From: Clostridium prolinivorans | GTDB lineage: Bacteria; Bacillota; Clostridia; Clostridiales; Clostridiaceae | Reading direction: 5' to 3' | NCBI RefSeq assembly: GCF_004011155.1 | Contig: NZ_RJWG01000001.1 | Location: 1-64,000, forward strand | Length of the DNA: 64,000 nucleotides | Shown here: in pieces, positions 31,043-40,294 of the stretch | How the letters are laid out: each line of letters opens with the position of its first letter | Numbering within the stretch: the stretch's first letter is position 1 | The notes under the pieces: model-generated | What the model saw: the letters and a program-made list of their open reading frames with translations, nothing else | The model's database searches: none | What the model was told of the DNA's origin: nothing | Translations under genes and position numbers: made by a program

Positions 31043-33220
31043 ATGAATATAAGAGAAGCTATTATAGAATTTATGAGAGAAAAAGCTTATAAACCTATGT
31101 CAATATATGAACTGGCTAATAGTTTTAATATTAGCAAAGATGAATTTTATATTTTTGAAGACACTATAAATGAAATGGAAAAAGATGGTGAAATATTAAA
31201 AACAAGAACAGATCATTATGGACTTCCAGAAAGAATGGGACTTGTAGTAGGAAAACTTCAAGGGCATCAAAAAGGATATGGTTTTGTAATACCAGAAAAC
31301 AATGAAAGCGATGTTTTTATACCTATATCAAGTATGAGTGGAGCAATGCATGGTGATAAAGTAATAGCAAAGGTTACTAAAGAAGAACAAGGAGGTAAAA
31401 GAAGAGAAGGAGAAATAATTAGAATACTTAAAAGAAACAATAAAACTATAATAGGCATCTATGAAGACAGCAAAAATTTTGGATTTGTAATAGCTGATAA
31501 TAAGAGAATAGCACAGGATATATTTATTCCCAAAAATGATAAAAATGGAGCTAAAACAGGTCAAATAGTAATTGCAGAAATAACAGCTTGGCCAGATGGA
31601 AGAAGAAATCCAGAAGGAAGGATAATTGAAATACTTGGGAATAAAGGCGATAAGGGAATAGACATACTTACTATTATAAGAAAATATGGACTTCCAGAAG
31701 AATTCCCTCCTAAAGTAGAAAGATACGCTGATAATATATCAGAAGAAATACCAGAAGAAGAATATAAAAGACGTGAAGATTTAAGAAGTTTAAATATGGT
31801 AACTATAGATGGAGAAGATGCTAAAGATTTAGATGATGCTGTATCAATAGAAAGATTGCCTAATGGTAATTTTAAATTAGGTGTTCATATTGCTGATGTT
31901 TCTAATTATGTAAAAGAAAAAAATCCTCTTGATAAAGAAGCATTTAAAAGAGGTAATTCTGTTTATTTAATAGACAGAGTAATACCTATGCTGCCGAAAA
32001 AACTTTCAAATGGAGTATGCAGTTTAAATCCTAATGTAGATAGATTAGCATTAAGCTGTATTATGGAGATTGATAGAAATGGAAAAGTTTTAGATTATAA
32101 AATTGTTGAAAGCGTTATTAAAAGTAAAGAAAGAATGACTTATACAGATGTTACAAAAATACTTAGAGATAAAGATGAAAATCTCATAAAAAGATATGAA
32201 TATCTTTATGAAGACTTTAAAGCTATGGAAGAGCTTTGCAATATACTTTATAAAAAAAGAATGAGCAGAGGAGCAATAGACTTTGAATTTGTAGAAAGCA
32301 AAATTATATTAGATGAAAATGGTAAAGCAATAGATGTTAAGCCATATGAAAGAGAAATAGCTAATAGAATAATAGAAGAATTTATGCTTGTATGTAATGA
32401 AACTATAGCAGAACATATGTTTTGGACTAATTTACCTTTTGTATATAGAATACATGAAGAACCAGACGAAGAAAAGTTAAATATTTTTCATGAATTTGTT
32501 TATAATTTAGGCTGTGTTGTAAAGTGGAGTAAAGAAATCCACCCTAAAATACTTCAGGAAATAATTGAAAAATTTAAAGGTAAAAATGAAGAAACTGTTG
32601 TAAGTACGCTTCTTCTTCGTTCACTAAAACAGGCAAGATATTCTCCAGAGTGCGTTGGACATTTTGGGTTAGCAGCAAGATATTATTGCCATTTTACCTC
32701 TCCTATAAGACGTTATCCCGATTTAATTATTCATAGAATAATTAAAGAATATATAAATGGGCAAATAGATGAAAATAGAATTAGCAGATTAAACAAAGAA
32801 GTTGAATATGCTTCTAAACAATCTTCTGAAATGGAAAGAGTTGCACAAGATGCTGAAAGAGAAGTAGATGATTTAAAGAAAGCTGAGTATATGTCAGATA
32901 AAATAGGAGAAGTATATGAAGGTATAATTTCTTCTATAACAAGTTTTGGAGTATTTGTAGAGTTGCCTAATACTATAGAGGGATTAATTCACATAAGTTA
33001 TTTTGATGATGATTATTATATATATGATGAAAAACATCTAAGTTTAATAGGAGAAAGGACTAAGAAAATATATAGATTAGGAGATAAAATAAAGGTTAAA
33101 GTTTCTAAAGTAAATATAGATGAAAGAGAAATTTATTTTGAATTTGCAGAAAAAGAAGAAAATGAAAGTTCAGATGCAAATGTGTCTTTAGAAGAAGTTA
33201 AAGAAGAAAAAACTAAATAA
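31043..33220 (+). CDS. rnr: Ribonuclease R
   Basis: Processive 3'-to-5' exoribonuclease that degrades structured RNA and works with tmRNA in clearing stalled messages. The 725-aa protein has an N-terminal winged helix, cold-shock domains (KGYGFVIPEN, NFGFVIADN), the RNB catalytic domain with DGEDAKDLDDAVS and the C-terminal S1 domain VYEGIISSITSFGVFVELP. Acidic/lysine tail. AAGGAG before the ATG. Neighbouring smpB and ssrA fit its trans-translation role. Confidence 0.96.
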   Translation: MNIREAIIEFMREKAYKPMSIYELANSFNISKDEFYIFEDTINEMEKDGEILKTRTDHYGLPERMGLVVGKLQGHQKGYGFVIPENNESDVFIPISSMSGAMHGDKVIAKVTKEEQGGKRREGEIIRILKRNNKTIIGIYEDSKNFGFVIADNKRIAQDIFIPKNDKNGAKTGQIVIAEITAWPDGRRNPEGRIIEILGNKGDKGIDILTIIRKYGLPEEFPPKVERYADNISEEIPEEEYKRREDLRSLNMVTIDGEDAKDLDDAVSIERLPNGNFKLGVHIADVSNYVKEKNPLDKEAFKRGNSVYLIDRVIPMLPKKLSNGVCSLNPNVDRLALSCIMEIDRNGKVLDYKIVESVIKSKERMTYTDVTKILRDKDENLIKRYEYLYEDFKAMEELCNILYKKRMSRGAIDFEFVESKIILDENGKAIDVKPYEREIANRIIEEFMLVCNETIAEHMFWTNLPFVYRIHEEPDEEKLNIFHEFVYNLGCVVKWSKEIHPKILQEIIEKFKGKNEETVVSTLLLRSLKQARYSPECVGHFGLAARYYCHFTSPIRRYPDLIIHRIIKEYINGQIDENRISRLNKEVEYASKQSSEMERVAQDAEREVDDLKKAEYMSDKIGEVYEGIISSITSFGVFVELPNTIEGLIHISYFDDDYYIYDEKHLSLIGERTKKIYRLGDKIKVKVSKVNIDEREIYFEFAEKEENESSDANVSLEEVKEEKTK

Positions 33221-33233
33221 TAATAAAAATTTA

Positions 33234-33316
33234 AAGTAAGCTTCTTTATAATTCTGCTATTAAAACCTCATTCTTTTTTGTGAGTGAGGTGAGTTTGCTA
33301 TTAAAGGAGCTTACTT
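33234..33316 (+). ncRNA. Structured leader-like element between rnr and smpB
   Basis: An outer 15-bp stem (33234-33248 with 33302-33316, one G-U pair) encloses a 9-bp inner hairpin (33265-33273 with 33282-33290). The direct repeat TGCTATTAAA occurs at 33254-33263 and 33296-33305. No poly-U follows, so it is not a simple terminator. I do not recognise it as a known riboswitch or T-box. Confidence 0.4.
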
Positions 33317-33405
33317 AAATTAAAAATGAGGATAAATATATTGACTTATGGTACAATTTGTAATATAATAATATTCTGCTAATAGTTACTAAAGGATGTG
33401 ATTCT

Positions 33406-33876
33406 ATGGCAAAAGAGAGCAAAAATAGAACACTTGTTGAAAATAGAAAAGCTAGACACGATTATTTTATAGAAGAATCAATGGAAGCAGGAATTGAATT
33501 AGTTGGCACTGAAGTTAAGTCTGTAAGAGCTGGAAAAGCTAATTTAAAAGATAGTTATGCAGAAGTTAGAAACGGGGAAGTATTTATACGCAATATGCAT
33601 ATAAGTCCTTATGAGCAAGGGAATATATTTAATAGAGACCCTTTACGCGATAGAAGGTTGCTTCTTCATAAAAATGAAATAATGAAGCTTGCAGGATATA
33701 TATCACAACAAGGTTACACTTTAGTACCTTTATCTTTATATTTAAAAAATGGTAAAATAAAAGTTAATCTTGCAGTAGCTAAAGGCAAAAAGAACTATGA
33801 TAAAAGAGATGCAATGCTTGAAAAAGCAGCTAAAAGAGACATTGAAAGGGAAATAAAGAATAAAATGAGATATTAA
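33406..33876 (+). CDS. smpB: SsrA-binding protein
   Basis: Binds tmRNA and brings it to stalled ribosomes. The 156-aa protein has the family opening [31 protein letters not shown] in the barrel, and a basic C-terminal tail ([20 protein letters not shown]) that occupies the mRNA channel. Located 154 nt before ssrA. Confidence 0.96.
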   Translation: MAKESKNRTLVENRKARHDYFIEESMEAGIELVGTEVKSVRAGKANLKDSYAEVRNGEVFIRNMHISPYEQGNIFNRDPLRDRRLLLHKNEIMKLAGYISQQGYTLVPLSLYLKNGKIKVNLAVAKGKKNYDKRDAMLEKAAKRDIEREIKNKMRY

Positions 33877-34030
33877 AAAATAATTTAAAAAATTTCCTAA
33901 TATTTATTATTGATTAATTCTATAATTTAATGTATTATATGTAATGTAATTAAGATGCAAGAGAAAAACTTAATAAAATAAAGTTTATTTTTAGATATTA
34001 CTATAAATCTCCTTGCATTCACATAAATAT

Positions 34031-34387
34031 GGGGGTGTATTTGGTTTCGACGGGGGATAGTGGTATCTGAGAAGCGAGTGGAGGGAACCCGTGGTCCCAC
34101 CTTAAAAAACTATGGGATTAAATATAAACGCTAATAACGATAATTTAGCTTTAGCAGCTTAGTCTGCTAACGTCAGCCTAAGAGTACCGCGGCTTAGAGT
34201 CTGGCGTCGATAGCGGTGAAACGAGCCTGTGTAAGCTTTGCCACAGGAACGGGATATATGAAGCTACTGAAACCAAAAGCCTGTCCTTAGGCGTTTGGTA
34301 GAGGGAATGTAAAAATAAGGACTGCACTCGGAGAAGCTCGGATACTACTTCTTTCGGACAGCGGTTCGACTCCGCTCGCCTCCACCA
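34031..34387 (+). ncRNA. ssrA: Transfer-messenger RNA
   Basis: Complete one-piece tmRNA of 357 nt. The 7-bp acceptor stem GGGGGTG/CGCCTCC, the TTTGGTTTCGACGGG D-like region, the T arm GGTTCGACTCC and the CCA end are all present. The resume frame begins with GCT at 34130 and encodes ANNDNLALAA, then TAG at 34160-34162. Its last nine bases are the integration site of the island that follows; the RNA remains intact but its normal terminator has been moved about 25.6 kb away. Confidence 0.97.
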
Positions 34388-35874
34388 TTGATATGTACAA
34401 AAAACAGGATAAGGTTTATTTCAACCTTATCGTCATAAACAAAAACAGATTCTACATAGGTGTTAATGATTGTTTTTAGATCATTAGCACTTTTTTTATT
34501 TATAGCTTTTATGTCTTTAATTAAATACTGCTCGATAAGTTTTTCATTAAGTTCGCTACTGTTCATTGTAGCTTTTATTTCATTTATATAATTTGATATT
34601 TTATTTTTCTCAGCTTCAAGGTTGTCCATCTTTTCTTTAAAGGATATATGAAACATACCTTTTGAAATTGCTTCAACAATATTATCAATCTCAAACTGAA
34701 TCTCCTTAAGGCGTTTTTCAAGGTCTTTAAGTTCATCAGTATTAGAATCCATCATTTTTTCATAGTAAGCTATTAACTTTTTAGTTAGGCTTTTTATAGA
34801 AGTTGGATTTAATATTTTATTTTTGATTTCTGTGAGTGTAATATCCTCAATGAAGTCCTTAGAAATATTTTTCATTTTACATTGTTTCGTTCTATACCTT
34901 GTACCACAATTATAAGTAGAGTATTTAGATTTATTTCTGCCAGCATAGCTTGTATGGCCTACCATTGCTGAACCACAGGAGCCACAGAAAATTTTTCCGG
35001 ATAAAATATAGGGTTCCTTAGCCTTATTTGTTGCATTTCTTTTATTACCAAGCATTCTTTTGGCTACTTTATCAAAAGTTTCTCTATCAATGATTGCTGG
35101 AACACCATTAGGTATTTTTATAATATCCTCTGGTTTTTTAGTTCTATGGGAGTTTCTCTTACCATCCATCATTTTAGGAACTTTATTAAAAACAAAGGTC
35201 CCAATATATTTTTCATTTCTTAGTATTTCACTCAAACTATTTTTTCCAAAGTTGCGTCCTAATTTTGTTTTATAGCCTAAATGGTTTAGCTTATCAATTA
35301 TCTGATTATACCCATAGCCTTCAGCATACATTTCAAAGATTATTTTTACTGCCTTAGCTTCATCGGCATTTACGACATACCTTTTAGTTTCAGGGTCTAC
35401 ATTATATCCAAGAGGGGGGATACCTCCTGTGTGTTTACACTGGAGAGCTGTTTCTTTCATTCCTTTCATAACTTCCCTTGCTAAGTTCTTAGAATAATAT
35501 TCAGCCATACCCTGAAGTACAGATTCAAGAATGATGCTTTCTGGACTATCATCTAAATGTTCAAGAACAGATATAAGCCTTACCCCATTCTTTTTAAGCA
35601 CTCTTTTATAATATGCACTGTCGTATCTATCCCTTGAAAACCGGTCAAGTTTATGTACAATAACTGCATCAAATAATCTAAACTCACTATCCTTAATCAT
35701 TTCAAGAAATTTCGGTCTGTTATCTGTAGTTGCCGACTTTGCTTCATCAGTATAGACTTTAGTAATGATTATGCCATTCTTATCTGCATACTCTTTTATA
35801 GCTCTAACTTGAGCTTCAATAGATTCTTCTCTTTGATTATCAGAGCTATATCTTGCGTAAATTGCTGCTTTCAA
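34345..35874 (-). CDS. Large serine recombinase (integrase of the island)
   Basis: Catalyses integration and excision of the island. The 509-aa protein has a resolvase domain with catalytic Ser10 in AIYARYSSDNQ and VIVHKLDRFSRD, the Recombinase domain (about 165-270) with GYNVDP and RNEKYIG, a zinc ribbon (CGSCG, then CGTRYRTKQC) and a coiled coil. ATG at 35874 after AGGGGTGG. The last codons GGGERSRTAVRKK and the stop lie within antisense ssrA. If the ends were joined in a circle the frame would instead continue EPYRMKCTISIEDYRHKR and stop at 59926-59928, giving 517 aa. The integrated gene therefore has a host-derived tail. Confidence 0.95.
   Translation of the reverse strand: MKAAIYARYSSDNQREESIEAQVRAIKEYADKNGIIITKVYTDEAKSATTDNRPKFLEMIKDSEFRLFDAVIVHKLDRFSRDRYDSAYYKRVLKKNGVRLISVLEHLDDSPESIILESVLQGMAEYYSKNLAREVMKGMKETALQCKHTGGIPPLGYNVDPETKRYVVNADEAKAVKIIFEMYAEGYGYNQIIDKLNHLGYKTKLGRNFGKNSLSEILRNEKYIGTFVFNKVPKMMDGKRNSHRTKKPEDIIKIPNGVPAIIDRETFDKVAKRMLGNKRNATNKAKEPYILSGKIFCGSCGSAMVGHTSYAGRNKSKYSTYNCGTRYRTKQCKMKNISKDFIEDITLTEIKNKILNPTSIKSLTKKLIAYYEKMMDSNTDELKDLEKRLKEIQFEIDNIVEAISKGMFHISFKEKMDNLEAEKNKISNYINEIKATMNSSELNEKLIEQYLIKDIKAINKKSANDLKTIINTYVESVFVYDDKVEINLILFFVHINGGGERSRTAVRKK
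34379..34387 (+). repeat. Left attachment site core
   Basis: CCTCCACCA, the 3' terminus of tmRNA, occurs here and again at 59984-59992. It marks the left boundary of the island. The recombinase reading frame crosses it from the island into ssrA. Confidence 0.75.
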
Positions 35875-35891
35875 AGTACGCCACCCCTCTC

Positions 35892-36656
35892 TTAAAGCTT
35901 AGTTCTTGTTTTTACATGGTCAACTGCACCTATTACAGTAACAGAATTATTTTTAAGTTGAGCATTTGTGAATACAAAACTATCAAATTCATTATTTTCA
36001 GCCTGAAAGAGATTTAGATTGTTTATTTTCTTATATCTTCTGATGTATGTCTCTCCATCAATTAGGAGAAGGACTATATCATTATGTTGATATGACTCAG
36101 TTGGAATAATAAACACCAGATCCCCCTTATTTATTCTTGAGTTAACCATACTTTTATCATCACAAATATAATAAAAGCATTTTGATGTATCATAATTGTT
36201 GGAGGCTGGTACATACTCATAGTAGTCTATAGCTTCTTGATTAATGATAGTATCAGGATCAATAAAGGATAATACAGGAACCTCAACGGGTATTCTGTGA
36301 ATAGAGTTGTTTTTTTGTTCCTGCAGTTTCAACTTGTTTCGCGTTGCAGTTATAGCAGGTGAATCAACATCGTTTATCATTGGCTCAAAAGCAAGATTGA
36401 AATAATCAGTCTCATCAAGCTCATAACCAGCAGCAAGAAGAAGATCATGTTCATTTACATCATTTACTGCAGCTTTTGCAAACTTGCTGATTATATCTGT
36501 AGATGGAGCTTTATCAAGTTTACAGTTTATAAACTTTGATATATAAGGACGTGCAACATTACAGTCCTTTGCAAATTCAGAAATACTTCTATTGGCACCG
36601 ATAGCCTTTTTCAATAGTTCACTAAAACTCTCTTTGTTAAATTTACTGTTCGTCAT
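35892..36656 (-). CDS. Phage-type repressor: XRE helix-turn-helix plus S24 peptidase-like domain
   Basis: Cytoplasmic DNA-binding repressor of 254 aa. The N-terminal helix-turn-helix contains SISEFAKDCNVARPYISKFIN; the C-terminal half is a LexA/CI S24 domain with the catalytic-serine region DDKSMVNSRINKGDLVFI and the lysine strand LLLIDGETYIRRYKK. A clear Ala-Gly cleavage site was not found. The ATG at 36656 follows GCGAGGTGA; an upstream start at 36704 would lack a ribosome site. It is divergent from the small genes at 36853 onward and probably holds the island quiet until DNA damage. Confidence 0.88.
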   Translation of the reverse strand: MTNSKFNKESFSELLKKAIGANRSISEFAKDCNVARPYISKFINCKLDKAPSTDIISKFAKAAVNDVNEHDLLLAAGYELDETDYFNLAFEPMINDVDSPAITATRNKLKLQEQKNNSIHRIPVEVPVLSFIDPDTIINQEAIDYYEYVPASNNYDTSKCFYYICDDKSMVNSRINKGDLVFIIPTESYQHNDIVLLLIDGETYIRRYKKINNLNLFQAENNEFDSFVFTNAQLKNNSVTVIGAVDHVKTRTKL

Positions 36657-36852
36657 ATATATCACCTCGCTATTTATTATACACAAAAACCATATAGAAT
36701 ACAAATATTATTTTTTTTGTTACCTGGTTTACAAGTAAAAATGTTTGTGTTATATTGTTTACAAGAACGAATATTTATCAAAATTGTAACTTGAGCTATG
36801 CAATAGGTTACAATGTCAATTCCGACATCAGTAAATAGGAGGTGGTATTTTA
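36657..36852. promoter_or_regulatory. Divergent control region of the island
   Basis: Contains two direct copies of GTTTACAAG (36727-36735 and 36757-36765), 30 bp apart, probable operators of the adjacent repressor; a TATAAT-like stretch lies between them. The dyad ATGTCAATTCCGACAT at 36813-36828 recurs in inverted form at 54706-54721. AGGAGGTGG precedes the rightward gene. Confidence 0.6.
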
Positions 36853-37044
36853 ATGAAAGCCGGCATTATAACAATTACATATGATAGAAAATCAAAAGAG
36901 CGTATCAAAGAGGAATATCTTAAAAATACAGAGATAGAAGAAAGCTTCCAAGAGCAATTTGTTAGAATACTTGCCCAAGGCTTAGTAAACAGGGGTATTA
37001 TTAAGTCTAATAATACTCATGAATTAATAAATAATATAGCTTAG
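36853..37044 (+). CDS. Small hypothetical protein of the island
   Basis: A 63-aa protein with a charged, mostly helical sequence (ESFQEQFVRILAQGLVNRGI in the middle). Strong AGGAGGTGG ribosome site and immediate linkage to the next gene (14-nt gap) make it real. It is the first rightward gene opposite the repressor, the usual place for early replication or excision functions, but no family is recognised. Confidence 0.55.
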   Translation: MKAGIITITYDRKSKERIKEEYLKNTEIEESFQEQFVRILAQGLVNRGIIKSNNTHELINNIA

Positions 37045-37058
37045 AAAGGATGATTAAA

Positions 37059-37337
37059 ATGTTGATAAGAATTAATGAAGGGGTATACGGAGAAATACCC
37101 TACCAAGTGGACGCGAATAATATATCTGAAATAATAAACGAGATGGACTTCAACCCTTTTGAAGAGATATCTTCAAAAGGAGATAAGGACTCAGCATTTG
37201 AATTCTATAAAAAGCTAATAAACATATTCAAAAAGGAAAAGAGGGACTGGGGAAAGAAAGATGTGTATTTAAGTTTTGATGAGGTGGCTGAGGTAATAAA
37301 TACAATGTTTCAAAGCTTTAACAGCAATAACTATTAA
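37059..37337 (+). CDS. Small hypothetical protein of the island
   Basis: Acidic 92-aa protein starting LIRINEGVYGEIPYQVD. I start it at the ATG at 37059, nine nt after AGAAAGG; the ATG at 37050 is adjacent to that site. No motif recognised. Second gene of the rightward early cluster. Confidence 0.55.
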   Translation: MLIRINEGVYGEIPYQVDANNISEIINEMDFNPFEEISSKGDKDSAFEFYKKLINIFKKEKRDWGKKDVYLSFDEVAEVINTMFQSFNSNNY

Positions 37338-37356
37338 TGGCGGTGTCATAAAATAT

Positions 37357-37716
37357 ATGATAGTAATTGAGACTTCAGCTGCAAGCTTAAATAATAATTC
37401 AGTCCCTTATCAAAACTTATCATATAAATTAGTTATTGAAGAATTCTACAAGGTGAATTTAGAGAGTAGATTAATAGAGATAATTAATACTAAAGGCTAT
37501 GTTACCGAGGAGGAAGTTTTATTAATGGCTAACGATATAAATTTATTTGATGAGTTAAAACTTAAAAGAGTTTTAAATATGATACTAAGTGAAAATAATC
37601 TTAAGAAACTAAAGGTAAATAATGCAAAAATAAAGGTAAGTAATACTAAAGCAAGCAACTCCAGGTATATTATCATAAAAGGCTTTCAGGAGGAAATTAA
37701 AAAGCTTTGTGCATGA
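37357..37716 (+). CDS. Hypothetical protein, possibly winged-helix C-terminal half
   Basis: A 119-aa protein. The region LIEIINTKGYVTEEEVLLMA through LKRVLNMILSENNLKKLKV has the helix-turn-helix-wing rhythm of a small DNA-binding domain, but the match is only by pattern. Ribosome site GGCGGTG. Third gene of the early cluster, directly before the origin-like repeat and replication-initiator-like gene. Confidence 0.5.
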   Translation: MIVIETSAASLNNNSVPYQNLSYKLVIEEFYKVNLESRLIEIINTKGYVTEEEVLLMANDINLFDELKLKRVLNMILSENNLKKLKVNNAKIKVSNTKASNSRYIIIKGFQEEIKKLCA

Positions 37717-37781
37717 GAAAAAAATTTTTAAAACATGTTACAGTATATAACATACAGACAAAAGTGGACAAAATATTATTA

Positions 37782-37819
37782 CAAGGGAAGGTATTATAAA
37801 GTATTAATACCTTCCCTTG
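37782..37819. repeat. Perfect 15-bp inverted repeat, candidate replication origin hairpin
   Basis: CAAGGGAAGGTATTA pairs exactly with its complement around TAAAGTAT. No U tract follows. It lies 19 bp before the replication-initiator-like gene, the position where rolling-circle nick-site hairpins or autoregulatory operators are found. Confidence 0.55.
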
Positions 37820-37838
37820 CATTAAGAGAGGTAGAGGT

Positions 37839-38915
37839 ATGGCTAAAGATAAGATGGTACTATTATTAAAAGATGTATGGGTAAATGATATTAGAGAGTT
37901 GAGGGGATGGAAATATCTAAAATCATCACATAGGATTTATAAACATGGGATCTTAATTTATCATAAGGATGAAATCTTTTTAAAACTAATGAAATATTCC
38001 CCACAAAAAGGGGATCTATACATTGATTTTAATCCGGCTAAAATAAAGTATGGTGAGATAGATAGCTTAAATATGGATATATTCTACGGAGAGATTTGTA
38101 TGATCTTAGATAGAGAATTACGAGGTATATTCAGATGCGACACGTTCTTTGAAACAAATAAAAATAAGTTAAACATGTTCAAGGGTGAAATTTACATTGA
38201 TATAACGATAAATAAAGAAGAATCAGAAGCTTTATTTAGATTTATAAGGAAAATTGATATACCACGTATGAAAATAAATCTTAAATATATGGATTCCGGG
38301 ACTATTTACTTTTATGGTGGAAATAACCTAAGCAACAGTAATATTGTTTTTAAGATATACAAAAAGCATGATGAACTTAAAAAAAGAAGATATCAAATCA
38401 ATAGTTCAGTAGGGATAATAAGATTTGAACTGGTTCTTAAAAGGAGAAAACTTCTCTATGATTATAAAAATGCTGAGAGGCTTAAGAGGAAGAAATCCTA
38501 TCAAGTGTTTCATGACCTTGCTGAAGAGTATGAAGATATTAAAAATATAGCTAATATTGATTACGAAACAAGCGGAGACTTTGAGACATTAAGTTCAACT
38601 TTGTATCAGTTTCAGAAGCTTTACGAATTTATTGTGCAAAAGTGCAATTTAAATAAGATAATTACAACAAGAGATATTCTTATAGATACTATAATAAGTA
38701 GGACACCTCCTACACTTTCTAAAAAGCTATGCAACTATGTTAAATATGTAAATGGAGAAAATACTACAATGAATGTAAGTAAAAAGACCTTGAGCAGGTA
38801 TAAAGAAATGATATTAGATTTAGGGTATCACTATATGTATAGTGATATAGAAATCCAGCCATTACATTTAGAGGAGTTGTTTTTCAAACATCTTTACTAC
38901 AGTAGTGCTGCTTAG
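37839..38915 (+). CDS. Putative replication initiator, phage/plasmid gene II/X-like
   Basis: A 358-aa protein. The central stretch NIVFKIYKKHDELKKRR followed by IIRFELVLKRRKLL resembles the Y-x-K-x-x-E and R-F-E-x-R-L motifs of rolling-circle initiators of the gene II/X (Phage_CRI-like) family found on plasmids, filamentous phages and integrative elements. The N-terminal half is beta-rich. It would nick origin DNA and allow the excised circle to replicate. The assignment is from pattern only and a recombinase-associated DNA-binding role is the alternative. Confidence 0.5.
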   Translation: MAKDKMVLLLKDVWVNDIRELRGWKYLKSSHRIYKHGILIYHKDEIFLKLMKYSPQKGDLYIDFNPAKIKYGEIDSLNMDIFYGEICMILDRELRGIFRCDTFFETNKNKLNMFKGEIYIDITINKEESEALFRFIRKIDIPRMKINLKYMDSGTIYFYGGNNLSNSNIVFKIYKKHDELKKRRYQINSSVGIIRFELVLKRRKLLYDYKNAERLKRKKSYQVFHDLAEEYEDIKNIANIDYETSGDFETLSSTLYQFQKLYEFIVQKCNLNKIITTRDILIDTIISRTPPTLSKKLCNYVKYVNGENTTMNVSKKTLSRYKEMILDLGYHYMYSDIEIQPLHLEELFFKHLYYSSAA

Positions 38916-39283
38916 TAAGAAGAAAGATATAGTTGATTACAATTATAAAAATTCTGCAGTATTATAATATATATCTTCTTCAAAAAAATAAGCTGATTTA
39001 TTTAATCTACTTGATTAAAATTGCAAGTGCTATCTGTAACATTATGCTGCAACGTAACTTGAGAAAAATAAGGTATATAATCACCCTCGGAAAGGAAGCA
39101 TAAGCTTAATCACAAAACACCATCTACTATTTTTGTGGATTTTGGAGAAGATAGGGATATATATTTACATACATTGTTGGATTATTAAAATAAAGTTAGC
39201 ATTATAAGTGCTAACTTTATTTTAATATGAATGACAAAATTATTGACAGACTCTATCTATCTAAAGTGAGCGGCTTAGTTTTG
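38916..39283. other. Non-coding stretch with bidirectional terminator
   Basis: No intact gene. AAAATAAAGTTAGCA (39187-39201) and its exact complement (39209-39223) form a 15-bp hairpin with A and T runs, suited to terminate the converging initiator-like and PadR genes. A short open stretch around 39090-39186 ending FVDFGEDRDIYLHTLLDY has no start and may be a gene remnant. Confidence 0.6.
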
Positions 39284-39733
39284 CTATTTTCGGTACAGGT
39301 CTGACAATACATTATTAAAGAATTTAGCACCCCCAGTTAGAATTGGCTTAAATTCATCCAATCTAACTTCCAATTCCTTTTTACCTAATTCAGTGATAAC
39401 ATAGAAGTTCTTAGACTTGTCACTTTTAACCTTTTCTATAAAACCATCAGCCTCCATCTTTTCTAAAAGTGGATAATAGGTACCATGTGAAGGATTCCAA
39501 ACATGGGAGTTTGAAATTCCTTGTATCTTATTCAATATTTCCTTGCCATATAATGGTTCAGAGTGCTTGTTTAGTAAAAACAATGTGTATAAGGATAAGA
39601 AGTTTGAACTCGAAATTTTAATGGGAAACATTCGGTTATATTCAGCTTTGTAGATATGCCTATTGTTCCTCCTTTTTACCCTGTATCTTCCTATCAGGTT
39701 TATTTTTTTAATGGTTACTTTTGATTTTGACAT
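39284..39733 (-). CDS. PadR family transcriptional regulator
   Basis: A 149-aa winged-helix regulator. The PadR core is clear: LYTLFLLNKHSEPLYGKEIL, then WNPSHGTYYPLLEKMEADGFIEKV and NFYVITELGKKELE. The N-terminus has an unusual basic extension of about 35 residues (RYRVKRRNNRH). ATG after GGAGGT. Transcribed towards the initiator-like gene and away from the type III operon. Its inducing signal is unknown. Confidence 0.85.
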   Translation of the reverse strand: MSKSKVTIKKINLIGRYRVKRRNNRHIYKAEYNRMFPIKISSSNFLSLYTLFLLNKHSEPLYGKEILNKIQGISNSHVWNPSHGTYYPLLEKMEADGFIEKVKSDKSKNFYVITELGKKELEVRLDEFKPILTGGAKFFNNVLSDLYRK

Positions 39734-40294
39734 AACATTACCTCCATTTTTATACTAAGCAGTTTAAAGTCTTACTCAGGACAATTAAATCCAAGTTTAA
39801 TCAAAATATAGCATTTAATATAAAGGACCATGTTTCAAAGCTCATTGGCTGAAAGGATTAATTTTGTGCAATTTTATCCGGCTACGGATAATTCACTTAT
39901 CTCAATAAACTAAAGAGAAATTTAAGTTTTATTTCGGATGACAGATTTTAATGAAAGCAACAAAATAAATAAGAAAAATATTGATTTGGCAGTTAACAAA
40001 GATGAAGCAACATCTTGTAATATAAGAGTAAAATCATATGATGAGTGTTATAGGCAAGTGTTCCGAAGGAGTACATTTTCTAAAGAGGGGTGGGGCATGA
40101 AACTAAGAAATATTTTTTTATGGTATAAGCCTGGTACTGGGAGAAATTATATATATTTTTTTGCTATATATAGGCGCCTCTAAATGATGTAGAATTTTAC
40201 ATTAATTAGAAAGAATTGATGTAAAATATTGAATGTTTTCGTCAAAACGAATAAAATATTATTATATACACCATAAAGTAGAGGTGCATTAACT
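39734..40294. promoter_or_regulatory. Control region before the type III/SNF2 operon
   Basis: About 560 bp without a convincing gene. It contains two dyads: TTATCCG-GCTA-CGGATAA at 39874-39891, and TTTTACAT (40195-40202) with ATGTAAAA (40219-40226). A reading frame of 81 codons at 39938-40183 lacks a good ribosome site and a credible protein composition. The dyads are candidate operators for the PadR or small helix-turn-helix protein. Confidence 0.45.

Noticed and set aside
39938-40183. 81-codon plus-strand frame before the type III operon
   Set aside because: No convincing ribosome site, odd composition and no recognisable motif; it lies in a region with dyads that looks regulatory.
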